Positions 48,806-60,320 of a stretch of 64,000 bases of DNA are shown here, piece after piece. The notes under the pieces are model-generated. The model was not told where the DNA came from. It worked only from the letters and a program-made list of their open reading frames with translations, and made no database searches. The stretch lies in assembly GCF_040939455.1 (NCBI RefSeq), contig NC_134106.1, positions 85,009,001 through 85,073,000 on the forward strand, read 5' to 3'. Position 1 is the stretch's first letter, and each line of letters begins with the position of its first letter. The translations under genes were made by a program, and so were the position numbers. Origin of the DNA: Microcebus murinus (Eukaryota > Chordata > Mammalia > Primates > Cheirogaleidae).

Positions 48806-51800
48806 ATGGCTCAAGACAGAAATCATAGCAACAACATCCAACCCAACAGAATGATCAGTAATCTACCTTACCTATCAGTTCTCTCAATAAATGTGAATGG
48901 CTTAAACTCTCCACTCAAGAGACATAGGCTGGCTGAATGGATAAGAAAATACAGGCCAAGTATATGCTGTCTTCAGGAAACACATTTAACCTGCAAGGAT
49001 GCACATAGACTAAAAATAAAAGGGTGGAGATCAATATTCCAAGCAAATAGAAGCCAAAAGAAGGCTGGTGTGGCAGTTCTAATTTCAGACGATTTAGTTT
49101 TTAAACCAACAAAAGTAGTAAAAGACAAAGAGGGTCATTATATAATGGTGAAGGGCACAGTCCAACAAGAAGAGATAACAATTTTAAATATATATGCACC
49201 CAACTTAGGTGCACCCAGATTCATAAAGCAAACCTTACTGGAGCTAAGCAAATGGATTAATAGCAACTCCATAATCGCCGGGGATTTCAACACCCCACTG
49301 ACGGCACGAGACAGATCCTCCAAACAGAAAATTAATAAAGAAATAATGGACTTAAACAAAACTCTAGAACAATTGGGTCTGACAGACATCTACAGAACAT
49401 TCTACCCAAAATCCACTGAATATACGTTCTTCTCATCAGCTCACGGGACATTCTCTAAGATTGACCATATCCTAGGACACAAAGAAAACCTCAAGAAATT
49501 TAAAAAAATAGAAATCATACCATGTACCTTCTCAGATCACAGTGGAATAAAAGTAGAAATCAACCCTAACAGAAACTCACATTTCTACACAAAAACGTGG
49601 AAATTAAACAACCTCCTACTAAATGATTACTTCGTAAATGAAGAAATCAAGACGGAAATAAAAAACTTCTATGAAGAAAATGACAATGGAGAGACAAGTT
49701 ATCAACTCCTCTGGGACACAGCTAAAGCAGTTCTAAGAGGAAAGTTTATCTCCATAAATGCCTATAACCAAAAGGCAAGAAGATCACAAATAGACAATCT
49801 AATGAAACGACTCAAAGAGCTGGAAAAAGAAGAACAGACCAATCCCAAACCCAGCAGAAGAAGTGAAATCAACAAGATCAAATCAGAACTAAACGAAATT
49901 GAAAACAGGAAAGCTATTCAGGAGATTAATAAAACAAAAAGTTGGTTCTTTGAAAAAATAAACAAGATTGACACGCCATTGGCTAAGCTAACGAAAAGCA
50001 GAAAAGAGAAATCTCTAATAAGCTCCATCAGGAATAAAAAAGGAGATATCACAACTGATCCCAAAGAGATACAAGATACAATTTATGAATACTACAAAAA
50101 TCTTTATGCACACAAACTGGAAAATGTGGAGGAAATGGACAAATTTCTAGAAACACACAGCCTCCCTAGGCTCAACCAGGAAGAAATAGATTCCCTGAAC
50201 AGACCAATCTCAACAGCTGAAATAGAAACAGCAATTAAAAATCTCCCTAAAAAGAAAAGTCCCGGTCCAGATGGCTTCACACCTGAATTTTACCATACCT
50301 ATAAAGAAGAACTAGTACCTATCTTGCAGAAACTATTCCACAACATCGAGAAGAACGGAAACCTCCCCGACACCTTTTATGAAGCGAATACTACTCTGAT
50401 ACCAAAACCAGGAAAGGTTGCAACAAAAAAAGAAAACTACAGACCAATATCCCTAATGAATATAGATGCAAAAATTTTCAACAAAATCTTAGCTAACCGA
50501 ATCCAGACACTTATCAAAAAAATAATCCACCACGACCAAGTGGGCTTCATCCCAGGGATGCAGGGATGGTTCAACATACGTAAATCTATAAATGCAATTC
50601 ACCACATAAACAGAAGCAAAAACAAAGACCACATGATTCTTTCAATAGATGCAGAAAAAGCTTTTGACAAAATTCAACACCCTTTCATGATACGAACACT
50701 TAAGAAAATAGGCATAGAAGGGACATACCTAAAAATGATACAAGCCATATATGACAGACCCATAGCCAACATCATACTGAATGGGGAAAGATTGAAATCA
50801 TTCCCACTTAGAACTGGAACCAGACAAGGCTGCCCACTATCTCCACTTCTGTTCAACATAGTGCTGGAAGTCTTGGCTACAGCAATCAGACAGGAAAATG
50901 GAATCAAAGGTATCCAAATAGGGGTAGAAGAGATCAAACTTTCACTGTTTGCTGATGATATGATATTGTATCTAGAAAACCCCAAGGATTCAACCAAGAA
51001 ACTCCTGGAACTGATCAATGAATTTAGTAAAGTCTCAGGATACAAAATTAATACACAGAAATCAGAGGCATTCATATACGCCAACAACAATCTAATTGAG
51101 AACCAAATCAAAGACTCAATTCCCTTCACAATAGCAACAAAGAAATTAAAGTACCTAGGAATATATTTAACCAAAGAGGTAAAAGACCTCTACAGGGAGA
51201 ACTATGAAACACTGAGGAAGGAAATAGCAGAGGATGTAAACAGATGGAAATCCATACCATGCTCGTGGATCGGCAGACTCAATATCATCAAAATGTCTAT
51301 ACTACCCAAACTGATCTACAGATTCAATGCAATACCTATTAAAATCCCATCAGCATTCTTCACATATATAGAAAAAATAATTTTACGCTTCGTATGGAAC
51401 CAAAGAAGACCCCGAATATCAAGAGCAATTCTAGGCAACAAAAACAAAATGGGAGGCATTAATATGCCAGATATCAAACTATACTACAAAGCTGTAGTAA
51501 TTAAAACAATATGGTATTGGCACAAAAACAGGAATATTGACCAGTGGAACAGATGTGAGAATCCTGATATAAAACCATCCTCATATAGCCATCTCATCTT
51601 TGACAAAGCAGACAAAAATATACGCTGGGGAAAAGAATCCCTCTTCAATAAATGGTGCTGGGAAAACTGGATAGCCACCTGTAGAAGGCTAAAACAGGAC
51701 CCACACCTTTCACCTCTCACAAAAACCAACTCACGCTGGATAACAGACTTAAACCTAAGATATGAAACTATTAGAACTCTAGAGGAAAAAGTTGGAAACA

Positions 51801-52681
51801 CTCTCCTAGACATCGGCCTGGGCAAAGAGTTTATGAAGAAGTCCCCAAAGGCAATCACAGCAGCAACAAAAATAAATAAATGGGACATGATCAAACTACA
51901 AAGCTTCTGCACAGCCAAAGAAATAGTCATGAAAGTAAACAGACAACCTACAGAATGGGAGAAAATTTTTGCATCCTATGCATCCGATAAGGGACTGATA
52001 ACTAGAATATACTTAGAACTCACGAAAATTAGGAAGAAAAAATCAAATAACCCCATTAAAAAGTGGGCAAAGGACTTGAACAGAAATTTTTCTAAAGAAG
52101 ACAGAAGAATGGCCAACAAACATATGAAGAAATGCTCAACATCTCTAATCATCAGGGAAATGCAAATCAAAACCACAATGAGATATCACTTAACCCCAGT
52201 GAGAATGGCCTTTATCAAAAAATCTCCAAACAATAAATGCTGGCGTGGTTGCGGAGAGAGAGGAACACTCCTACACTGCTGGTGGGACTGCAAACTAGTT
52301 CAACCTCTGTGGAAAGCAATATGGAGATACCTTAAAGCGATACAAGTGAATCTACCATTTGATCCAGCAATCCCATTGCTGGGCATCTACCCAAATGATC
52401 CAGTGACACTCTACAAAAAAGACACCTGCACTCGAATGTTTATAGCAGCACAATTCATAATTGCAAGGCTGTGGAAACAGCCCAAGTGCCCATCAATCAA
52501 AGAATGGATTAATAAAATGTGGTATATGTACACCATGGAGTACTATTCAGCTCTAAGAAACAATGGTGATATAGCACACCTTATATTTTCCTGGTTAGAG
52601 CTGGAACCCATACTACTAAGTGAAATATCCCAAGAATGGAAAAACAAGCACCAGATATATTCTCCAGCAAACTGGTATTAA
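48806..52681 (+). CDS. L1-ORF2: L1 ORF2 protein (endonuclease and reverse transcriptase)
   Basis: This 1291-residue enzyme nicks target DNA and primes reverse transcription of L1 RNA from the nick. Residues align with human ORF2p at a constant offset of 15. The endonuclease (about 20-255) has Asn29, Glu58, Asp160, Asn162, Asp220 and His245 (human 14, 43, 145, 147, 205, 230). A PIP-box-like set Gln423/Ile426/Tyr429/Tyr430 is kept. The reverse transcriptase (about 510-790) has Asp615 in 'SIDAEKAFD' and Asp717/Asp718 in 'LFADDM'. The Cys-rich motif starts at Cys1145 ('[18 protein letters not shown]'). No stop or frameshift. The first ATG (48806) has A at -3 and G at +4; Met16 (48851) is where the human protein starts, so the 15-residue extension may or may not be used. 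Confidence 0.97.
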   Translation: MAQDRNHSNNIQPNRMISNLPYLSVLSINVNGLNSPLKRHRLAEWIRKYRPSICCLQETHLTCKDAHRLKIKGWRSIFQANRSQKKAGVAVLISDDLVFKPTKVVKDKEGHYIMVKGTVQQEEITILNIYAPNLGAPRFIKQTLLELSKWINSNSIIAGDFNTPLTARDRSSKQKINKEIMDLNKTLEQLGLTDIYRTFYPKSTEYTFFSSAHGTFSKIDHILGHKENLKKFKKIEIIPCTFSDHSGIKVEINPNRNSHFYTKTWKLNNLLLNDYFVNEEIKTEIKNFYEENDNGETSYQLLWDTAKAVLRGKFISINAYNQKARRSQIDNLMKRLKELEKEEQTNPKPSRRSEINKIKSELNEIENRKAIQEINKTKSWFFEKINKIDTPLAKLTKSRKEKSLISSIRNKKGDITTDPKEIQDTIYEYYKNLYAHKLENVEEMDKFLETHSLPRLNQEEIDSLNRPISTAEIETAIKNLPKKKSPGPDGFTPEFYHTYKEELVPILQKLFHNIEKNGNLPDTFYEANTTLIPKPGKVATKKENYRPISLMNIDAKIFNKILANRIQTLIKKIIHHDQVGFIPGMQGWFNIRKSINAIHHINRSKNKDHMILSIDAEKAFDKIQHPFMIRTLKKIGIEGTYLKMIQAIYDRPIANIILNGERLKSFPLRTGTRQGCPLSPLLFNIVLEVLATAIRQENGIKGIQIGVEEIKLSLFADDMILYLENPKDSTKKLLELINEFSKVSGYKINTQKSEAFIYANNNLIENQIKDSIPFTIATKKLKYLGIYLTKEVKDLYRENYETLRKEIAEDVNRWKSIPCSWIGRLNIIKMSILPKLIYRFNAIPIKIPSAFFTYIEKIILRFVWNQRRPRISRAILGNKNKMGGINMPDIKLYYKAVVIKTIWYWHKNRNIDQWNRCENPDIKPSSYSHLIFDKADKNIRWGKESLFNKWCWENWIATCRRLKQDPHLSPLTKTNSRWITDLNLRYETIRTLEEKVGNTLLDIGLGKEFMKKSPKAITAATKINKWDMIKLQSFCTAKEIVMKVNRQPTEWEKIFASYASDKGLITRIYLELTKIRKKKSNNPIKKWAKDLNRNFSKEDRRMANKHMKKCSTSLIIREMQIKTTMRYHLTPVRMAFIKKSPNNKCWRGCGERGTLLHCWWDCKLVQPLWKAIWRYLKAIQVNLPFDPAIPLLGIYPNDPVTLYKKDTCTRMFIAAQFIIARLWKQPKCPSIKEWINKMWYMYTMEYYSALRNNGDIAHLIFSWLELEPILLSEISQEWKNKHQIYSPANWY

Positions 52682-52902
52682 CTGAGTAGCACCTAAGTGG
52701 ACACATAGGTGCTACAGTAATAGGGTATTGGGCAGGTGGGAGGGGGGAGGGGGGCGGGTATATACATACATAGTGAGTGAGATGTGCACCATCTGGGGGA
52801 TGGTCATGATGGAGACTCAGACTTTTGGGGGGAGGGGGGGAAATGGGCATTTATTGAAACCTTAAAATCTGTACCCCCATAATATGCCAAAATAAAAAAA
52901 AT

Positions 52903-52906
<4 letters not shown>
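52682..52906 (+). other. L1 3' UTR with G-rich tract and polyadenylation signal
   Basis: It has a G-run series at 52730-52758 (GGG runs separated by 1-5 bases) able to form a G-quadruplex, a second G-rich run at 52827-52840, and AATAAA at 52891-52896. A G-rich polypurine tract is a conserved feature of L1 3' UTRs whatever their sequence. The end 'gtacccccataatatgcc' resembles that of the short L1 at 34462-34518. Confidence 0.93.

Positions 52907-52928
<22 letters not shown>
52907..52928 (+). other. L1 poly(A) tail
   Basis: A pure A run joins the right target duplication without interruption, so its exact right edge is ambiguous by up to five bases. Long pure tails shorten and mutate quickly, so this supports a young insertion. 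Confidence 0.93.
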
Positions 52929-52933
<5 letters not shown>

Positions 52934-52944
52934 CTTCCTAAGTT
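52929..52944 (+). repeat. L1 target-site duplication, right copy
   Basis: Exact second copy of 46374-46389. Empty-site sequence before insertion would have had this only once. Confidence 0.97.
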
Positions 52945-55900
52945 CTTCCAAAATGACCTACGGGTGCTCATTTTTGCCAAGAACTTCTTTGGTAATCAAT
53001 GTTATTCTTTTTTCTTTGTGAGTTTACCTCCTGTAAAGGAGATCAAAGGAGAAGTAAAGGTGACATCAATAGATAATGCAGTGGATCCAACTAGAAGTGA
53101 AATTCTCATGCAGGGATGCTCTCCCTAGTTTGTCAGTCACAGTGAACTGAAGACAGGCTTCTAGGTCTCTCCTACTTCATTTGGATCTGCAGAGCTCAGC
53201 CAACCAGTTGCTGACACACTCTATCTCAAGTCTTGCCTGGTTATAAAATAATATAGGCATTCATATATCTTCATATTTAATATAAAGCAAACATAGAACA
53301 ATCATTATACACATGAGAAGATACAGCCATTCAAATGAGGGGAACATTCTGAAGACTCAGAGTAAATAATTTCCTGAAATAAATAGATTTACTCTAAAAA
53401 ATTTTTTAATAATTGATGATTAATTCTCCCACCAAGAAAATTGAAGAAACATTGATTCTGAGGGGAAAATTGGAGATCAGAGTAATTTAGGTGAAATTAA
53501 AAAAAAAATGAATTCTGCACTAAAAGTATTATGCAATTACTTCTTCTAAGACAAATTTTGAGAATTTAAAGTATATAAAGGAATTTAAGAAAAAAGAGAG
53601 AGAGAGAGAGAAAGAGAAAATGAGAGAATAGATGAGACATACAGGTCCTGAATATACAGTTCAAAATTGTATAGAACTATCAAATTAACAGGAGAAAACT
53701 TTTCCCAATAATGGATAGAGTACAAGGGCTCACAAAGCACCAATTAACATGAATAAAATGGTAACAATTTCCAACCTGAGGATTTCTTAATTTTAAGACA
53801 AAAAAATTAATAAAGGAAATTTTTAAAAATCCCTGATTATCCAACTATGATTGAACAGGCTGGCTTAAGATTCACTTTCTTTGGTACTATAAAGTGTACG
53901 TACATACCATTTTGAATTGATCTATGCATTTCAATGCAGATTGGAAAGTTGTTGTTCACGTGAAAATAAAATAGAAAAATAGTCTTTCCTATTGGAGAGT
54001 GTGTAAAGTATACCATAAATGAACACTTTCTGGAAAAAAATGTATATCTTAGCCAACTGAAGCAATTATCAACTAATTAAAGAATGGGGAAACACAGTAG
54101 GGAAAAGTAGGAACAAAAGAATCCAGTTAAATAAATAGCAAATTACAAATATTTGAAATATTTATGGTTAGAAAATTGTGCAAATACAAAAAACATTTTT
54201 GGATGAAAATATCATAATTTGATATCAGTAATAATGCCATTTTAAGAGTTTATTATGGGATAAAATTTTTAATCACACAGTATTATATAATAATATGGGC
54301 CTAAAATTCAAGATGATAGTGAGGAAACGAGAGAACTGTCAGGAGAGATACAGAATGAAAGAAAATGGCATGCTAAATTTCTCTGTACAGTTATGGTGAA
54401 GACAAATAGATATTGTTTCCTTCCTCATTATTGTCGATTAGGGAAAAATAGATACAATGACGCATACATACACCTATACGTAATAGTAATAAGTAAAAAT
54501 AATTGGACACATATATTCCAAATCACTATATAAGAAAATTGAGCCAGGAATAAATAATTCTGAAGAGACAAAAACTAAACAAGAACCATTTATTGGGGGC
54601 CACACTCTACAGAGGTGTCCATCCATTTTTGAAACTGCCCCAGACCCACCAGCCCAGAAGCAACCACCACATCTGCAGTAATTCCTTCATGCTAGAAACT
54701 ACATCCACAGAATATTAAGGACACAGTACTCCTTCCCTTTTCTCCCAGAGATACCTGGTTACTAGTTTCAAGCTAAGATTTCTCTGTCATTTATACCTCG
54801 GGTCCAGGTCAGTGCCCCCAGTAGTAAAAGAGTAATTTTCATTAAGTCAGATTAATCTTGAGCATGGCTGTAAACATGACCTTTGGCCAGGTAACCTGTC
54901 CGAATGGGAAGAAAATATTGACCTCTATTAAGCAATTAAAAAAATCCATTCCTAAAACCCCAGCAGTGCAAAATCAAGGAGTCAAAAGAATGGAATCCAA
55001 TGGCTGTAAACCCGTTAGCATATATTACATAGAATTTTAAGCAGTGAACCGATCTATTACTTGACAGAACTACACTTAAACCATTTCTAAATAACTGAGA
55101 ACCTTAACCTGTGTTGGAGATTTTGTAACACCCCAGTGTCCAGAAACTTTCACGTTTAAGATTCCAAAATTTTTATGCTTTATCTTAAAATGTAGTACTT
55201 TATTGTCAGGGGAAGTGAATAATATCTAGCTGCTTTCTTTAGAATTAAACATCATCTCTAAATAAATTTTGGTTATTATTTTTATGTTTTAATCACTGGT
55301 GGGATGGAGTCTTGCAGCTATACTTGCTTGGTTTAAGATTTATGGATAATGTTACATTCTTCAGGATGAGTAGAAAATGTTTTGGAGAATTAATCTTCCA
55401 TGTTGATATTATGTCTTTCTCTTTCCTCTCTCTTTTTTTAACTGATTGTCTATTATATTCTGTCTTCATCAACCTCGGAGGATAATTCTAGATGATTGTT
55501 CGAATAGGAGAGATGAAGTGGATAGATGGCTCCCTGGAAACACAGAAGTGTGTGGAATTGGCAAGCTGAGCTCAGAAGTTCGTACTTTTTCACTGGACTC
55601 AGATGACATCTACTATTTCTGCTCCTGTAATGAACTAAGTGCTGAGAGCCCCCTCAGACCTGAAATAGAAACTTAGCGGGAGCCCTAACAAGGAGATAGC
55701 TTTGAAATAAGAAGAGATGAGTATTACAACTATTTGTGAAAGTTGTTTAAAGTAGTCAGAATCCCAAGATACCACATACATTGTAGTAAAATAAAACCCA
55801 AGTAGCAATTTACAAATATTGGGGGAAAGCTAAGATCCACCTACAGGAAAGCTGCACAGGCGAGAACAAACCAAGGTAAAGAAAAGGGAGGATTTCAAGG

Positions 55901-56937
55901 AGTCAGAGTCATGTAGACTTCCAGAAATAATTGCAAAATCAATTTAGGGAGTTCTAAAGGTAAAAGTTCTCTTTGGGGACCAAGAAGTCATCACCTTTGT
56001 GTTACCCAAGAAGGCACCCACTATGACATAATTCCTTTTGAATCTCCAGTACTTAGTATGGTGTCTGACGCAGAGTGAGCACTCAATACTGTTTAGAAAT
56101 GAATCCAAGAGCAAGTTTTCTGTAGTGTGGAGGGTAGTGCTGCTTGGGATAGAGAAGATTATGTGAAAATCCCTTCTTAGCAATGCACTGATTAGTGTCT
56201 CACCACCTTGCAAAATTGCCAAACAGAACCAGAGCAGACAAAGTCAGTTAGGTTTACCGTACATATTATAAAATTTTCCATACAATGGAGAGGTACCTAA
56301 GAAGGGGGCATCAAGAATTCAGATCTAACCATACCCATATTGGGGGGTGGGGTTCTCTCGTACTGTGTAAGGTTGTGTGCAATAAGCTCAGTCTTACTAC
56401 ACTCTCAGTTTTGCTTACTCAAGAATATTATCTTGTATTAAAATTCAAGGAACTTCCCTAAAACATAAAATGATTTATGTTTGTTTCAGGGGGATGTTTG
56501 AGGGGGAGATCTGAAAAATGTGATTCTACTCTGTAGGCATAAACTTGGGGTTCAGAAAACCCCAATGGGAGAATAGGTAATGGGAATTGGAAAAGAGAAG
56601 TAGGTAGGTCAAAGCTGAGGAGCTGGAGGGAGAAGCAGTGAACTAGCAAATGGCCCCAAACAACAACCAAACTGAAGTTTTACTGCAGGAGGCCTGACCT
56701 CAGCAAACATACACAACTGTTCGCTTCCACTCCTGTGAAAATTTTGGTGACAATAAATTAAGGGAGAGTGATTTATTTGATTTTTGCAGTTGTATAGATA
56801 ATAATTATTAGAATTATATACAATTCTGATTCAGAAGTATCCTTAGTAATGTTTGCATTAAAACCTCTCAAGCTTTGCTTTCCTATTATGCAAAAGAAAC
56901 AATCATAACCATATTCATAAGGAAGGAACACACAACA
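52945..56937. other. Anonymous AT-rich sequence
   Basis: About 4 kb without a recognisable gene. There is a (GA)n run at about 53596-53612, and at about 56040-56105 'agtacttagtatggtgtctg' with 'gagcactcaatactgttta' fits the end of L2 or MIR. Open frames are short and lack domains. Confidence 0.45.
53596..53612. repeat. Short (GA)n run
   Basis: Purine-only GA repeat, continuing as A/G-rich sequence to about 53625. Confidence 0.85.
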
Positions 56938-57830
56938 ACAACAAACCCAAGTAATCTAATTCAAAAATGTGCAAAAGACTTAAATAGACATTTCTTTCCC
57001 CAAGGATGATATACAAATGGCCAAAAAGCAATTCAACATTACTAGTACAGTGGGAAATGCAAATCAAACCCCCAATAAGCTGTCACTTCACAATCATTTG
57101 GATGGATACTATCAAAACAAAACAACAAACTCCAGAAAATAACAGATATTGGTGAGGATGTGATGAAACTAGAACACTTGCGTCCTCTTGGAAAGAATGT
57201 AAAGTAGTGTGGCCATATGGAAAATAGTATGACAGTTTCTCAAAAAGTTAAAAATAATATAACAATCCTATGATCCAGCAATTCCACTTCTAGCTACAAA
57301 TCCAAAAGAAAAAAATGAAACCAGGATCTTGAAGAGATATTTGCATCTCCACATTCATAGCAGCACAGTTCACAATAGCCAAGAAATGGAAGCAATCTAT
57401 GTGTCCATAGACAGATAAGTGGATAAACAAAATGTAGTATACCAATAAAATGGAACATTACTCAGCTTTATATAGGAAGGAAATTCGGACATAAAAATTA
57501 GAATGTAGATGAGTCTCAGGGACAATATGCTAAGTGAAATAAACCAGTCACAAAAAAGACAAATACTGTATGATGCCATTTATACGTGGAGTAGTCAAAT
57601 TCATAGAGACAGAAAGTAGAATGGGGGTTGCCAGGCACTGGGGGGAATTGGGAGACTATTATTTAATGGGTATAGAATTTCAGTTTTGCGAAATGAAAAC
57701 TTTCTGAAGATTGGTTGCACAATAACATGAATATACTTAATACTTCTGAATTGTCCACTTAACAATGATTAAAACAGTAAATTTTGCTGTACTTTTTAAA
57801 ACCAAAATAAAAAAAAATTGAAAGAAAAGA
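56938..57830 (+). repeat. Old L1 3' end
   Basis: The plus strand follows the end of ORF2 ('caaaagacttaaatagacat', 'tatgatccagcaattccact', 'catagcagcacagttcacaa', 'ggataaacaaaatgtagtat') and then an L1M-type 3' UTR ('gtagaatgggggttgccagg', 'ttaacaatgattaaaacagt'), ending in an A-rich tail near 57830. Frames are broken. It is much older than the L1 at 46390. Confidence 0.9.
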
Positions 57831-57861
57831 AAGAAGGGATGATTTAAGCTTATACCAAATA

Positions 57862-59122
57862 TTAGGTTATTAACTATGAAATGTTCAATTTCCTTAAGTA
57901 CTAAATTTGACAGTTGGTATCTCTAATCTTTCACTTTGAAACTTCTTGTTTGATTTTATTGTGAAGGCATATCCTCAGTCTGTCAGATGCATGTTGTGAC
58001 TTGTGATTATCTTTCAAATGCTTTTTTAGAACAATTTTTCTGAAACTATGGATAAGTCAAAAATTCGTGTTATTTTCAAATGTAAGTCTCATCGTGGAAC
58101 CAATGCAGCCCAGACAGCTTAGAATATCAATGAAGTGTTTCAGAAGGATGTGGCTAATGAACACACAGTATGTCCATGGTTTGAGAAGTTCTGTTCTGGT
58201 GATTTTAATCTTGAAAATGAGCCACGTGGGCAACCTGAGACCAAGGTGGACAATGATGAGCTGAAAGCTGTAGTGGAAGCGAATCCATCTCAACCTACGT
58301 GTGAATTAGCAGCAAGGTTGGATATTATTATTCCAATGATATTGGACCATTTGAAACAAGTCAGCAAGGTAAAGAAGCTAGATAGATGGGTTTTACATAA
58401 ATTAAATGAGTGTCAGCAGAGAAATCGTCTTGAAGCTTGCCTTTTATTGCTGACACAACATAAAGGCAAGCCATTTCTATACCATGTTGTTATGTGTGGT
58501 AAAAAATGGATTCTTTTTGACAATTGCAAGCATTCAGCACAATTGTTGGATAAAGAGGAAGTGCCAAAACATGGTTCAAAACCAAATATCCATCAAAAAA
58601 GCTAATAGTGTTTCTTTGGTGGTCCAGCATTGGTATTATCCACTACAGCTTCATGAAACCTGGTCAGTTGATTACAGCGGATGTATACTGTAACAAACTG
58701 GACAAAATGAAGAGGGTGCTTGTGATTAAGCAACTAAGATTGGTCAATAGAGACAGACCAATCCTCTTGTAGGACAAACACTAGACTGCATGTTGCACAA
58801 ACAATGCTACTCAAATTACAAAGGCTGGACTTGGAAACTCTCTGTCATCCACCATATTCACCAGACCTTGCACCAACTGATTACCACTTCTTCCAGGCTG
58901 TGGACCACTTTTTGCAAGAAAAAATATTCAATTCTCAACAAGCTGTGGAAAAGACTTTTATTTCCACTTGCCCTCCTACTGGCAGAAACAAGCTACCATT
59001 AAGGTAACAAAATGTGTCTATAGTTTAGGTGCACACTTTGATTAATTATACTGTTTCTTGTTTAAGATATAGCAAACTACATTTTTTATTTGAAATCGGA
59101 CATTTCATATTTAATGACCTAA
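57862..59122 (+). mobile_element. Hsmar2-type mariner, nearly complete
   Basis: A 1261-bp DNA transposon with terminal inverted repeats of about 30 bp: left 'ttaggttattaactatgaaa' and the right end read in reverse 'ttaggtcattaaatatgaaa'. It is flanked by TA on both sides (57860-57861 and 59123-59124), the mariner target duplication. It encodes a broken transposase on the plus strand. Size, ends and protein type fit Hsmar2, a cut-and-paste element that invaded primates and died tens of millions of years ago. Confidence 0.9.
58048..59049 (+). pseudogene. Mariner transposase, inactivated
   Basis: The frame starts at ATG 58048 ('MDKSKIRVIFKCKS') and shows the N-terminal helix-turn-helix DNA-binding region and the 'VDNDELKAVVEANPSQ' part typical of Hsmar2. 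It has a stop at codon 25 (58120-58122) and a one-base loss in an A run near 58595-58600, after which the match continues in another frame. Of the DD34D catalytic triad, the first Asp is gone (Gly at the 'MCGKKWILFDN' motif), the second survives between two stops near 58770, and the third is kept in 'HPPYSPDLAPTDYHFF'. The C-terminus is also rearranged. No active protein can be made from this copy. Confidence 0.9.
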
Positions 59123-59124
59123 TA

Positions 59125-60189
59125 GCTCCTGGTGAGACATACTGGTGACTCCTGATGACAGTAGATGGCTTCCTTTTGAGTACTCCATCCTTGGTATTTA
59201 GAGCTACTGGACCAACTATTATTGTGCTAAACTCCTCTGCAAATACCAAGCAACCAGTAGAGTTCCTGAGTGATTGCTCTGAGTCGTGTCATGGGGCCTC
59301 CTGTCCTTTAATAGCAAAAAAGATATTACCAAGAATAGTGAGATAAACAAACTTGAGCAAGGGTCTGAAGGCAGATCATAGATTTATATTTTTAGTAGAA
59401 CACTACCAATTAGCATGTGGTGACTTTAAAGTTCTCTTCTTGCCTTGAAGACAAACTTCAGCTCCTAAGACCTGAGGTGTATGGGAGGTAGCTGATTATT
59501 TGGAGAGTCAATTGTGCTATCCCGCAGGTTTCTCCTAGACCTGGCTTAGGCATGAGTAGTCAGACAGAGCTCACAATTTGATGACATCCCAACTCAAGAT
59601 GGAGAGAACCACAGCAGCAGGAGGACTTGAGTGGCTAACACAGGATCCCTATCTCAAGGGTGGTAAGTCCACTTGCTGTTCTTATCAGCTCTGCAGGAAG
59701 AGTGACTCATCTTCTAATCATACACAGCAGTTAAGTGTTAGCTTTGGAAGTGAAATCCCATCCTGGCTGCTTGCTTGAATGCAAAAATCTCTTCACTATG
59801 AATATTAAGAACTTGTTTGGAGCTTGTATGTAGGATCTCAGGAAGAACTCTTTCTTTTGTTGCCCCTTTCCACATTACAAGAAAGATCAGGTTCCACATT
59901 TGGTTTAGTGTTGGGGCTCTAAAATTGGAGAACCATACATCTTAGGGCTTCAACTCCATGGGAAAGTTAACAAAAAAAGTTTCCAAGAGAAAAGCACTTG
60001 TCTGCCATTGTTCTGAGTGCCCTGTTGGGTCACCATGCATCACACAGAGCAACCTGCCCACCAAGGGGATCATTGCATGCTGACCTAACAACAATGGACC
60101 TGGGGTTTCTGATGCTGCCAAAGGCTTTGAGAATCCATCACAAACAGGTAATTAGTGAGGTACTATTTGGGCTTTATCATGCTGTCCTG
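59125..60189. other. Anonymous sequence
   Basis: Nothing recognised beyond the mariner end. Short open frames lack any domain. Confidence 0.45.
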
Positions 60190-60320
60190 TCAAGAACATG
60201 GGCTTTGAATTTAGACCTATGTGAATTTGAAGCTTCATTCCATAATCTTCCAGTTATGAGACACAGCTTTTGGTTGTCTCAATTTCCTTACTATGTCATA
60301 TCTAATTTTAATACATATTA
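60190..60320 (+). repeat. Probable MIR fragment
   Basis: 'aagaacatgggctttgaatt', 'agacctatgtgaatttgaag' and 'gttgtctcaatttccttact' follow the 5' and middle part of MIR in order. Confidence 0.6.

Larger units (their letters stand above)
46390..52928 (+). mobile_element. L1: Complete, apparently intact LINE-1
   Basis: A 6.5-kb element with every part of an autonomous L1 in order: 5' UTR (46390-47771), ORF1 (47772-48764), short spacer, ORF2 (48806-52681), 3' UTR with AATAAA (52891-52896) and poly(A). Exact 16-bp target duplications flank it and the poly(A) is long and pure. Both frames are open and all catalytic residues I could check are present. These features together mean a recent insertion of a potentially retrotransposition-competent copy; activity itself cannot be read from sequence. 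L1 proteins act mainly in cis on their own RNA and also mobilise Alu. Confidence 0.97.

Noticed and set aside
48410..52176. Several minus-strand frames inside L1 ORF1 and ORF2
   Set aside because: They are shadows of the real sense frames.
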